Assembly (NCBI RefSeq): GCF_900188035.1
Contig: NZ_FZNN01000005.1
Coordinates: 124,001 to 188,000, forward strand
Direction: 5' to 3'
Origin: Puniceibacterium sediminis
GTDB taxonomy: Bacteria; Pseudomonadota; Alphaproteobacteria; Rhodobacterales; Rhodobacteraceae
DNA length: 64,000 bases
The notes below the pieces were generated by a model. The model saw only the letters and a list, made by a program, of their open reading frames with translations. It was not told where the DNA came from and did not search any database. A program made the translations under genes and the position numbers. Shown piece by piece: positions 23,782 through 31,412 of the stretch. Numbering within the stretch: position 1 is the first letter of the stretch; each line of letters starts with the position of its first letter.

Positions 23782-24682
23782 CGAGCAGTTCCCGATCCAT
23801 ACCGGCACCCTGCACGATCATTGGCGCGAGGCCGCCTTTGGTAAGGGTTTCGATGTGATCGCGCGTGTGATTGACCGCCTGCATCTCCTGATCCGGTGTC
23901 ACATCTGCGGCCTGCCACATGCCAAGCGCGTCAATGTGGTGCTGAAGTATCGGCCGGAATGCCCGCACTGCATTCGCATCCGCCGTATCACCGCAGCAAC
24001 GCGCATGGGCGCCTCGTTCCTGCGCAACGATCCGGACGACAGACACTACGGATATTTCATCCTGCAGTGCGGTCATGCCACCAGACGGCAATACCATCGA
24101 ATCGAAGCTGCCGCGAATGGCGGCCATTTGCTCGGGTGCGAGACATGCAGGGAATTGCGCTACGGCGCGCAATCCCATCGTTTCGGCTGGACCATGATCG
24201 GACCGGCGCAGAACGGTAAAGGGGGGTATCGACGTTACCGCCACACCTGCGGGCACGGCCAGGACATTTCTATCGGCAACATGGTCTGGGGCGACTGTGC
24301 CTGCGCGGGATGCAGTACTAGCCGGACGGCGCGCCCCTCCTCAATCTACCTGTTTCGCATCGATCTGCCGCATAATCCCGTGATCAAGCTCGGCTACAGC
24401 GTCCGGCCTGCCAAGCGACTGCGCCATCAACTAGGGATCGCAAAGACCGCCGAGACGGAGGTGATCCGGACGATCCGGCTCCCAACCGGACACCTTGCGC
24501 GCTCGGAAGAGGAGCGGTGTCACGGCTTTCTGATGCGGGAACATCCTGAGTGGTATGTTCCCAAGGCGGTCTATGGCGATGCGATCAATACCGTCTCGGA
24601 GATCTACGCGCCCGCCGCCGAGGCGCGGATCCTGTCCATGCTCGACGATATCGAGGCACGGAATCCGGCCCAAGAAGCCTGA
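23726..24682 (+). CDS. GIY-YIG-like (T5orf172-type) nuclease with zinc-binding segments, unusual start
   Basis: The C-terminal third contains SSIYLFRIDLP and VIKLGYSVRPAKRLRHQLG. This is the two-strand and Arg-helix core of the GIY-YIG/T5orf172 fold. Before it are several Cys/His pairs (CHICGLPHAK, CPHC, LQCGHATRR, GCETC, CAGC) that suggest zinc ribbons. The first ATG/GTG/TTG codon in frame is a GTG at 23855. However, the frame is open from 23648 and reads as ordinary protein from TFSKTLTSPVRPFIRIDNEQ onward. The CTG at 23726, with aagga just upstream, is therefore proposed as the start. With the GTG start the product has 275 residues, with the CTG start 318. Some members of this superfamily belong to mobile elements and phages; the function here is unknown. 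Confidence 0.6.
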   Translation: MTFSKTLTSPVRPFIRIDNEQFPIHTGTLHDHWREAAFGKGFDVIARVIDRLHLLIRCHICGLPHAKRVNVVLKYRPECPHCIRIRRITAATRMGASFLRNDPDDRHYGYFILQCGHATRRQYHRIEAAANGGHLLGCETCRELRYGAQSHRFGWTMIGPAQNGKGGYRRYRHTCGHGQDISIGNMVWGDCACAGCSTSRTARPSSIYLFRIDLPHNPVIKLGYSVRPAKRLRHQLGIAKTAETEVIRTIRLPTGHLARSEEERCHGFLMREHPEWYVPKAVYGDAINTVSEIYAPAAEARILSMLDDIEARNPAQEA

Positions 24683-24714
24683 CCTTTTTTCCGAGTTGTT
24701 TCCGGAGGTACCAC

Positions 24715-26838
24715 ATGCACACCACACATCTCACGTTTTCCGATTGGCTCACCCGCGACCTGCTGCGGCGCGTTCATGATCATTTCAATGAAGGGTTCAC
24801 GTCCTTTCCTTCAGGAGAGGAGGAGACTGATGGCATCGCCAGCGACGCTGCCGCCGGCGCACCAGCATCTATCGAGATGGAGCCGGAACAGGCCGCAAGG
24901 TTCCTGCAGCGCCCAAGCATCTATCGGACTGACGAGACAGGCAACATCGCAAAGCGCGCATTGCAGATCCCCATCGCCAGAATGATCCTGGCCGCCCGCT
25001 TCGCAGCGTGCTTCCCGACATCCGCGCAACTGACAGCGCTTGGTGCTCCACAGGCCTTGTCCTGCTTGGAAATTCCGGATCGCGAGGAACGCCAACGCGC
25101 TTGGGACGACCTCCCGAACATCCTGGTCCATCTCGGCCGTCTCACCCAGCTGGACAGCCAACCCTTGTCATCCGTGCAAACCGTTGTCCTGGGATATCGA
25201 GGTACGACACAATCCGACCGGGCCCGAGCGACAAAAGATTTCGAAGACGCCCTGGCGGCAGCGGTCGAGAAAGGCAATAGCATCGTCGCCCTCGTGCCCG
25301 TGCTCAGCGATCTGCCCAAAGACATGCTCCCACTCGTCTCGCGCTCCATGACGCTGCCGCCGCTGTCTCGGGCCATGATCTGCGACATCCTGCGCCAGAG
25401 CCACGCCGTGACCGACGACATCAAAGAGGAGGCCCTTCTCGACCTCATGCCCTCGGATACGGCGCTGGCAAAGATGCCGCTGTCACTGTTTCACAGCGCG
25501 TTCCATCAGATCAGCCCGAGAGGCGTGTTGAGCAGGTTGCGCGATCTCGCAACGGCGCAGGCCGCGACGCGTCAGACCTACAGCATGACCCTGGACAAAA
25601 TCCACCTGCCGCCCCCAGCCGCCGCTTTTTGCGAAGCAGTTCTCGGGGACCTTCAAGCTTGGCAGGCGAGAGAGGTATCATGGTCCGAAGTGCCCTCGTC
25701 CGCGTGCCTGTACGGCCCGCCCGGCAACGGAAAGACAAGCCTTGCCGTGGCCCTGGCAGGATCGGCGGGCATCCCGCTGTTCGTGACCAGTTACGCCGAT
25801 TGCCAGCGGGCGGGTCACCAAGGCGATTTCCTGAGGGTCCTGGCGGACAAGGTCACGGAGGCCATTACATCTGCACCTTGCGTGTTGTTCGTCGACGAGC
25901 TGGATTCATTCGCTGTCCGCGACAAGCCCGGCCGGAACTCGGATTACGTCGTCGGCGTCGTCAATGGCCTGCTGGAACATCTCTCCAGGCTCAACGACAC
26001 GCCTGGCGTGATCACACTGGGGGCGACAAACAACCTGCATCTCGTCGATCCGGCGATCCTCCGACCCGGACGTTTCGACATCAAACTTCATCTCGGCGAC
26101 CCCGATCGTGCCGGCATCCTGCGCATCCTGGAGATCGAACTGGGGGCGCGGGCCGCGGATCTCGGAGCGGCCGACATCGCGAACCGGCTTCTGGGCGTGT
26201 CAGGCGCCCAGGTCAGCGCTGTGGTCCGTGACGCCCGGGCAAGGGCCCGACGCGCAAAAGGCGACCTGCAGCCCGAGCATCTGGTTTTGGCTGTCGATTG
26301 CATCGCGCCTCAGCGCCCGCCAGTGCTCTTGCAAAGGATTGCACTTCACGAAGCCGGACATGCTGTGGTCGGGTATTGCCTCGGACTGCCACCGCCCCAT
26401 CATCTACGCCTGACTGCCACGGGCGGTTCATACGGATACCTCATCCCGGACACAATGACGGAGCAGACCGCGCAAGACAATCTGGCGACCCTGCTGGGCG
26501 GCCGCGCCGCGGAGATCGCACTTCTCGGTACCTGCTCGAGCGGCGCGGACAAGGACCTTGCTGAAGCAACCGAGCTGGCGTGCAGCATGCGATACCGCTG
26601 GGGCATGCGCCCTGATACGCTGATTTCCATTCCGCGTGACACCCGAGGCGGCCCTGATACGTTCACGGGTTCCACCGATCTTTTGAACACGGACCTGCGC
26701 CACGCAGAGGACATTTCGCTCGGGATCATCCGGAACCACGAGCCTCTCGTCCACCGCATCGCGAATGCCTTGCACCAGTCGAGCGAACTGACAGCCGCAG
26801 ATCTGCAGCGCCTTCTCGACGATGGTGCCGAACGCTAA
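24715..26838 (+). CDS. Soluble FtsH-like AAA+ zinc metalloprotease
   Basis: The start at 24715 has ggagg at the right distance. The 707-residue protein has a variable N-terminal region of about 300 residues and then an AAA+ module. Its elements are Walker A GPPGNGKTS near 336, Walker B VLFVDELDSF near 395, the sensor LGATNN and the arginine-finger region ILRPGRFDIK. The peptidase M41 domain has HEAGH near residue 545 and GADKDLAEATELA, which supplies the third zinc-binding Asp. All active residues are therefore present. FtsH normally has two N-terminal transmembrane helices. None is seen here, and the N-terminal domain is different, so this is a cytoplasmic variant. It ends the operon. A role in maintenance, regulation or defence of the mobile element is possible, but its substrate is unknown. 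Confidence 0.8.
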   Translation: MHTTHLTFSDWLTRDLLRRVHDHFNEGFTSFPSGEEETDGIASDAAAGAPASIEMEPEQAARFLQRPSIYRTDETGNIAKRALQIPIARMILAARFAACFPTSAQLTALGAPQALSCLEIPDREERQRAWDDLPNILVHLGRLTQLDSQPLSSVQTVVLGYRGTTQSDRARATKDFEDALAAAVEKGNSIVALVPVLSDLPKDMLPLVSRSMTLPPLSRAMICDILRQSHAVTDDIKEEALLDLMPSDTALAKMPLSLFHSAFHQISPRGVLSRLRDLATAQAATRQTYSMTLDKIHLPPPAAAFCEAVLGDLQAWQAREVSWSEVPSSACLYGPPGNGKTSLAVALAGSAGIPLFVTSYADCQRAGHQGDFLRVLADKVTEAITSAPCVLFVDELDSFAVRDKPGRNSDYVVGVVNGLLEHLSRLNDTPGVITLGATNNLHLVDPAILRPGRFDIKLHLGDPDRAGILRILEIELGARAADLGAADIANRLLGVSGAQVSAVVRDARARARRAKGDLQPEHLVLAVDCIAPQRPPVLLQRIALHEAGHAVVGYCLGLPPPHHLRLTATGGSYGYLIPDTMTEQTAQDNLATLLGGRAAEIALLGTCSSGADKDLAEATELACSMRYRWGMRPDTLISIPRDTRGGPDTFTGSTDLLNTDLRHAEDISLGIIRNHEPLVHRIANALHQSSELTAADLQRLLDDGAER

Positions 26839-26974
26839 TAGCCGCCCAGAAAGTGTCTATCCTGATATCAGCACCGCCCTCAGCGCTGACGTCGGTGCCG
26901 ACCTCGGCTCTGATGTCGGCGCTGGCATCATCGCTGGGGTCAGTGCTCATGTCGGTGTTGCTGTCGCTGCTTAA
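26822..26974 (+). CDS. Small open frame with tetrapeptide repeats
   Basis: A 50-codon frame begins inside the last codons of the AAA+ protease gene (ATG at 26822). From 26885 it is built of 12-base units giving four-residue repeats: ADVG, ADLG, SDVG, AGII, AGVS, AHVG, VAVA. The period is clear at both DNA and protein level. There is no strong ribosome site, and the opposite strand is also open across the same repeats, so translation is uncertain. The rest of the gap up to 27170 holds no recognisable feature. Confidence 0.35.
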   Translation: MVPNANSRPESVYPDISTALSADVGADLGSDVGAGIIAGVSAHVGVAVAA

Positions 26975-27170
26975 GTCAGCTTGAAGGTGATCACAGACGT
27001 CAGCGTCAAACGATATTGACGGATGCGCCAGCGGCCGCGACACTTCCAGATCAGAATATCTTCCCGGCAAATGAATCGGAGGTTATCCACATAAACGCAC
27101 CTGCCGGGCACAGAAGTATCAGAATGTTGCTCATAGGTCCTCATCAGAAACAAGAAGAAGAGGACCACCC

Positions 27171-27305
27171 ATGACCGTATCGCTGCTCAAGCTGCCTCGC
27201 CCCGCCGACGGCAGGAGGATCAATCACCCGAATGATCACCTTTTTCGCATTGTCCACATCCTCGCGCGTGCCGCCGCCCGCGAGGCGCTGGCAAAGGAGA
27301 CCTGA
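27171..27305 (+). CDS. Small protein encoded directly upstream of the serine recombinase
   Basis: A 44-residue frame (MTVSLLKLPRPADGRRIN ... AREALAKET) ends 3 bases before the recombinase ATG. It has a purine-rich ribosome site (gaagaagagga) upstream, and its own end (aaggag) supplies the site for the recombinase. Similar tiny genes precede recombinases of this type in related bacteria as far as I recall. Function unknown; it may act as an excision or expression cofactor. Confidence 0.6.
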   Translation: MTVSLLKLPRPADGRRINHPNDHLFRIVHILARAAAREALAKET

Positions 27306-27308
27306 CTG

Positions 27309-29000
27309 ATGGCCAAGCGCGCGGTGATCTATGCCCGCTATTCGTCGGACATGCAGTCCGCATCCTCGATCACGGATCAGGTGCGGCTCTGCCGCCGTCT
27401 GTGCGACAGCAACGGCTGGACGGTTGTCGAGGTATTCACCGACGAGGCCATGAGCGGGGCGTCGCATCTGCGCCCGGCATTTCAGCGGATGCAGATGATG
27501 GCAACGGCCGGTGGGTACGATGTGCTCGTCGCAGAAGCCCTGGACCGGCTGTCGCGTGACCAGGAGCATATCGCGGGGCTCCACAAGCGCATGACTTATC
27601 TCGGCGCTGAGATCGTGACCAAGTCCGAGGGTCTGATCAACGAGATGCATATCGGCCTCGGCGGGACGATGAACGCCCTGTTTCTCAAGCAACTGGCGGC
27701 TAAAACTCGCCGCGGCCTCGAAGGGCGTGTACACAACGGCAAGTCGGCAGGTGGGCGCAGCTACGGCTACAGGATCGACCGCCAGCCCCTGCCCGACGGA
27801 ACGTGGACCACGGGCGATCTGGCCATCGATGCAAGAGAGAAGGCCGTGGTGCAGCGGATCTTTAAGAGCTACAGCCTTGGCAAGAGTGCCCGCGCGATTG
27901 CGGTCGAACTGAACGCTGCTGGCATTCCGTCTCCGCGCTCGGGCAAGGGATCGGGAGAATGGTCGTTCTCGACGATTTCCGGCAACTGGAAGCGCGGCAC
28001 GGGCATCCTGAACAATGAACTTTACGTCGGTCGCCGCGTCTGGAACCGCCAGCGGTTCGTCAAGGACCCCGCGACAGGCAAACGCCAGGCCCGCCCGAAC
28101 CCGCCTGAAGAATGGATTATCGAGCAGGTCGGGGACTTGCGTCTGATCGACAACGACCTCTGGGAGAGCGTCAAGCGGCGGCAAGGCGCGATCCGTGCCG
28201 ATATGGACGATACGGCGGGCAGCGTCGCGCATGGCGGCAATCCCCTGGGAACGGCGCGTCGGCCCACATACCTGTTTTCCGGAATGCTGAAGTGCGGATG
28301 TTGCGGCGCATCCTACACGCTGATGAACAAGACCAAGTACGGCTGCTCCGCCGCGCGCAACAAGGGCACTTGCGACAATCGCAAGCTGATCCACCGCGAG
28401 CGCGTCGAGACGCGGATCCTGGATGGGCTGAAGGACAAGCTTCTGCATCCGGAGATGATCGAAGCTTTTATCGTCGAGTATCAGCGGGAGTGGAACCGGC
28501 TGCGGTCTACCGAAGTCTCGGAGCGCGCCACCTGCGAGGCCGAACTCAAGACCGTCACCCAGAAGATCGACAAGATCGTCGATGCCATTTCCGAGGGGAT
28601 GTTCCACATGTCGATGAAGGAGAAGATGGACGCGCTGGAAGCGCACAAGGGGGACCTGACGACCAAACTTGCGAATCTGGGAGATGCCGCGGCCCCCATT
28701 CATCTGCACCCGTCTCTGGCGCAGGTCTACCGCCAGAAGGTCTCAGACCTCACCGCATCCTTGAACGACGAGCTCGCCCGTCCGGAAGCGACGGAAGCTT
28801 TGCGGGGGCTGGTTTCGGAGGTACGGATGGTTCCGGATGACGCCGCGGAGCACGGCCATGTCATTGAACTCTATGGGGAGTTGGGGGCCATTCTGGGTCT
28901 GGCGGGTGGCGGAAACGACGAACCCCGCCGTATTACGGGCGGGGTGTCGTATTCAATGGTTGCGGGAGTAGGATTTGAACCTACGACCTTCAGGTTATGA
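27309..29000 (+). CDS. Large serine recombinase of an integrative element
   Basis: A 563-residue protein. The N-terminal resolvase domain has YARYSSDMQSASS (catalytic Ser near residue 11) and VAEALDRLSRDQEHIAGL. The recombinase domain follows (AGGRSYGYRI, ARAIAVELNAAGIPSPR). A zinc ribbon has CGCCGASYTL and CSAARNKGTCDNR, and a coiled-coil C-terminal arm ends in LYGELGAILGLAGG. The enzyme integrates and excises DNA between attP and attB. The last 15 residues (MVAGVGFEPTTFRL) are not real recombinase sequence. They are the translation of a tRNA-Met 3' part read antisense, so the gene runs straight into the attachment site. In the excised circular form the C-terminus would probably differ. Confidence 0.95.
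   Translation: MAKRAVIYARYSSDMQSASSITDQVRLCRRLCDSNGWTVVEVFTDEAMSGASHLRPAFQRMQMMATAGGYDVLVAEALDRLSRDQEHIAGLHKRMTYLGAEIVTKSEGLINEMHIGLGGTMNALFLKQLAAKTRRGLEGRVHNGKSAGGRSYGYRIDRQPLPDGTWTTGDLAIDAREKAVVQRIFKSYSLGKSARAIAVELNAAGIPSPRSGKGSGEWSFSTISGNWKRGTGILNNELYVGRRVWNRQRFVKDPATGKRQARPNPPEEWIIEQVGDLRLIDNDLWESVKRRQGAIRADMDDTAGSVAHGGNPLGTARRPTYLFSGMLKCGCCGASYTLMNKTKYGCSAARNKGTCDNRKLIHRERVETRILDGLKDKLLHPEMIEAFIVEYQREWNRLRSTEVSERATCEAELKTVTQKIDKIVDAISEGMFHMSMKEKMDALEAHKGDLTTKLANLGDAAAPIHLHPSLAQVYRQKVSDLTASLNDELARPEATEALRGLVSEVRMVPDDAAEHGHVIELYGELGAILGLAGGGNDEPRRITGGVSYSMVAGVGFEPTTFRL
28922..28945 (-). terminator. Hairpin behind the tRNA-Met fragment
   Basis: A perfect 8-bp stem (accccgcc / ggcggggt) with an 8-base loop lies 12 bp beyond the CCA end of the tRNA fragment on the minus strand. 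This is the position expected of the tRNA terminator. On the plus strand it lies inside the recombinase reading frame. Confidence 0.6.
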
Positions 29001-29001
29001 G
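28957..29001 (-). other. 3' part of a tRNA-Met gene, probable recombinase attachment site
   Basis: Read on the minus strand, these 45 bases run from the anticodon loop (ctcataacc) through the T-arm (ggttcaaatcc) to an encoded CCA. This is the 3' half of a tRNA with CAT anticodon. Homology stops inside the anticodon loop, and the bases right of 29001 are unrelated to a tRNA 5' half. The break therefore marks a recombination point. A serine recombinase directly next to it makes this the likely att site. Confidence 0.8.
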
Positions 29002-29453
29002 TCATGGCGAACGAACCATGAACAACCCCTCAAAACCGCGCTATCCTTCGCGTTTTCCGTGGGTTGCGGCCCCAGGTCTCGGATCGTCACTACGCGGGTT
29101 TTCGCAAGAAACCGCTACAAACCTCTCCCTCTTGCTTCCACTATGCTTCCACACCGGCGAAGGTGATGTTCCGGTAGCAGGGCAATCCTCGCCCATTTGC
29201 CTCACCGGGAGGCAGGTTACGGTCGTTCGATCACTGCCCAGCGATACGTTGCATAAAAGCTAAACCGACCTTGTTCTAGACTTCGTCATTCCGCGTCAGA
29301 AGCGTACCACTGAGATCAACGTCGGCCTTGACCGGACCTTCCTTACAATCGCAGGATCGGCACGCTAAAGCCCAAAGACGACATTCATGAGCCGTGCAGC
29401 ATGAAACGCGGGGCCGTCGAGCAGCACCGCCCTCGTTGGGACGGCCCTTTTGG
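29002..29453. other. Non-coding stretch beyond the attachment site
   Basis: No supported gene. The part 29412-29447 contains an inverted repeat (gggccgtc ... gacggccc) just after the stop of the integrase remnant on the minus strand, and may be its terminator. Confidence 0.45.
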
Positions 29454-29651
29454 TCAGATTTCCATGATTTCCGCGATCGCGAGGGCATCTTCCAGTTTGG
29501 CGCCGAGATATCTCGCAAGATTGTCCATCTTGGTGTGACCTTGCGACAATTGACTGGTTGCGCCCAGGTTGCGGGCGAAACATTTTGGGACGAAGAACGG
29601 ACCTGCACAGCTGCGGCGAAGCCCTTGAATGCGATCAGAAGGCCCGGCCAA
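29454..29651 (-). pseudogene. C-terminal remnant of a tyrosine recombinase
   Basis: The minus-strand frame ends in GHTKMDNLARYLGAKLEDAL-AIAEIMEI. It has the catalytic H (LSQGHTK) and Y (NLARYLG) of the phage-integrase family and the short acidic tail typical of alphaproteobacterial members. Everything upstream of about FVPKCFARNLG is unrelated or broken. It indicates an older integration event here. Confidence 0.6.
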
Positions 29652-29874
29652 AGCCGACCTTGGTGAACGACCGGGATGCTGCAGTGCGGCTAATCACTGC
29701 CGACATACGCTACAGCTTGCAAATATTCTGGTGTGGTTGGAGCCCACCCAAGCGAGGGACGCCCCAGCTGAAGAAGCCTTTTGACAAGTGAAGATCAGAA
29801 CCGCATCGCCTTGGCATCCCGCGTTCAATCTGACACGGTGCAGGAGCTCCAATAACAGCGCTAAAGGATTTGAA

Positions 29875-31287
29875 TTGAAGGAAATCTCCGAACCCCGTTT
29901 CAACGCAATTGCCGGCTACGCGCGAGACCCGAGGGCAGCGTTGACTGGTGAGGAACTAGCTTACTACGAGGTTGAGGATGGGAGCATTCTCGGCCTGATC
30001 ATCAGGGACCGGATAGACGGTGACTTCGCAGGAATGGCCTTTGGCCGGGACGCGAAATTGCGGTTCCGCTGGACTTCTATGACCGATTTCCTCGAGAGCC
30101 CGGAACTGGCGCGCGACGCATTGGCGGAACTGATGACCAACTTGTCCGATGAGCCGGACGAGTTTCACCACCAAGGTGATGAAAAGGGTCAGCCAGTTGA
30201 TTTCTTCACTCCTGTGCACCCACCGGAAGTCTTGCACCCGGACTTCCGGCAGGTCGCGTCCGAAATTGGGTTCTTTCCTGCCCGGGGCATAATCGAACCC
30301 ATGATGCGGTGGCACGAGGATCTCGATGGAAACTTCGTGGAGCAGTTCCAGTCTACCGCTTTCGACCAGCGGATTTGGGAACTTTACCTTTTCGCAACGC
30401 TCATCGAACTCGGGTTCTCCCTGGACGCGACGCATGCAGTGCCCGACTTCATCGGCAAGAGCTTGTTCGGGCCCATCTCCATCGAAGCGGTGACGGTTGG
30501 ACCGACCCGGCGAGGCGCTGAAATCGTTCCGCCGCCGCCCTTTGAGACCGAGGAACAGATGGAGGCGTATCTGTGGAACTACATGCCGATTAAGTTCGGC
30601 AGCCCGTTGTTCAGCAAGCTGAGGAAGAAATACTGGGAGAAGGAGCAGATCGAGGGTGTGCCGCTGGTGTTCGCGATCGCGGATTTCTCATCGCCCGGCT
30701 CCATGATCCATACCCGATCCGCGCTCGAACGATATCTCTATGGGTACTCCTTTGATGCGGCGCGCGATGAGCGAGGAAGAGCCGTAGCAAAGCCCACCAA
30801 GATCATTGAGCACCGTTGGGGGGACAAGGTGGTGCCCTCGGGCTTCTTTGACATTCCGGACGCGGAACATGTCAGCGCCGTTATCTCTACCACTGCGGGC
30901 ACGATTTCAAAATTCAATCGAATGGGGATTCTGGCTGGGTTCGACGCGGGCGACGTTTTGATGACGCGTACCGGCACCGTTGTGGACCCCGACCCCGAAG
31001 CGACGAGCCCGCTGATCTTCAAGGCGATCGTGAACGCCAAAGGGTACCATGAGAGCTGGGTGGAGGGGCTTAACGTCTATCACAACCCGCGCGCCATCAT
31101 TCCGCTCGAGGAACGCCTTATACCCGGTGCCGCGCATCACCATTGCGCCGCTGAAGGCAACTGGACAACAACAGCCCCTCGCTTCCACCCTCTGGCCTCA
31201 AGTACCGAAATCCTAGGCGGCGTGAATGTCGCTCAAGCGCTCGCGGATTTTGAAGGCCCAGCGATGAAGTTTTGGAAAAAACCATAG
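29875..31287 (+). CDS. Conserved hypothetical protein with possible PD-(D/E)XK nuclease core
   Basis: The start is set at the TTG at 29875 because aaagga lies 6-12 bases upstream and the reading LKEISEPRFNAIAGYARDP begins there; a GTG at 29788 has no such site. The 470-residue soluble protein has FDQRIWELYLFATLIELGF followed by VPDFIGK and then ISIEAVTVGP. Helix with Glu, then P-D, then a strand with I-E-x-V, resembles the core of PD-(D/E)XK nucleases, with the usual Lys replaced. The C-terminal half contains no motif I know. It lies between an integrase remnant and a topoisomerase in mobile DNA. Nuclease activity is a weak inference. Confidence 0.6.
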   Translation: MKEISEPRFNAIAGYARDPRAALTGEELAYYEVEDGSILGLIIRDRIDGDFAGMAFGRDAKLRFRWTSMTDFLESPELARDALAELMTNLSDEPDEFHHQGDEKGQPVDFFTPVHPPEVLHPDFRQVASEIGFFPARGIIEPMMRWHEDLDGNFVEQFQSTAFDQRIWELYLFATLIELGFSLDATHAVPDFIGKSLFGPISIEAVTVGPTRRGAEIVPPPPFETEEQMEAYLWNYMPIKFGSPLFSKLRKKYWEKEQIEGVPLVFAIADFSSPGSMIHTRSALERYLYGYSFDAARDERGRAVAKPTKIIEHRWGDKVVPSGFFDIPDAEHVSAVISTTAGTISKFNRMGILAGFDAGDVLMTRTGTVVDPDPEATSPLIFKAIVNAKGYHESWVEGLNVYHNPRAIIPLEERLIPGAAHHHCAAEGNWTTTAPRFHPLASSTEILGGVNVAQALADFEGPAMKFWKKP

Positions 31288-31412
31288 TGCCGAACCGTAT
31301 CTTGACGGTGCTTTCTCCAAGCGATTTTCACTGCGCCCAGAAATCGTTAGTGGCCTGAACCGCAAACGGCTGATCCCGCCCTCAAGGTCGTCGAAGATCG
31401 CCAAGACACCCC

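Noticed and set aside
27144-28709. 521-codon minus-strand frame opposite the serine recombinase
   Set aside because: The plus strand has clear catalytic and zinc motifs; the minus frame is their mirror and starts and ends without signals.
28957-29076. Complete tRNA-Met gene
   Set aside because: Only the 3' half from the anticodon loop is present. The bases beyond 29001 do not form the D-arm or the acceptor partner strand.
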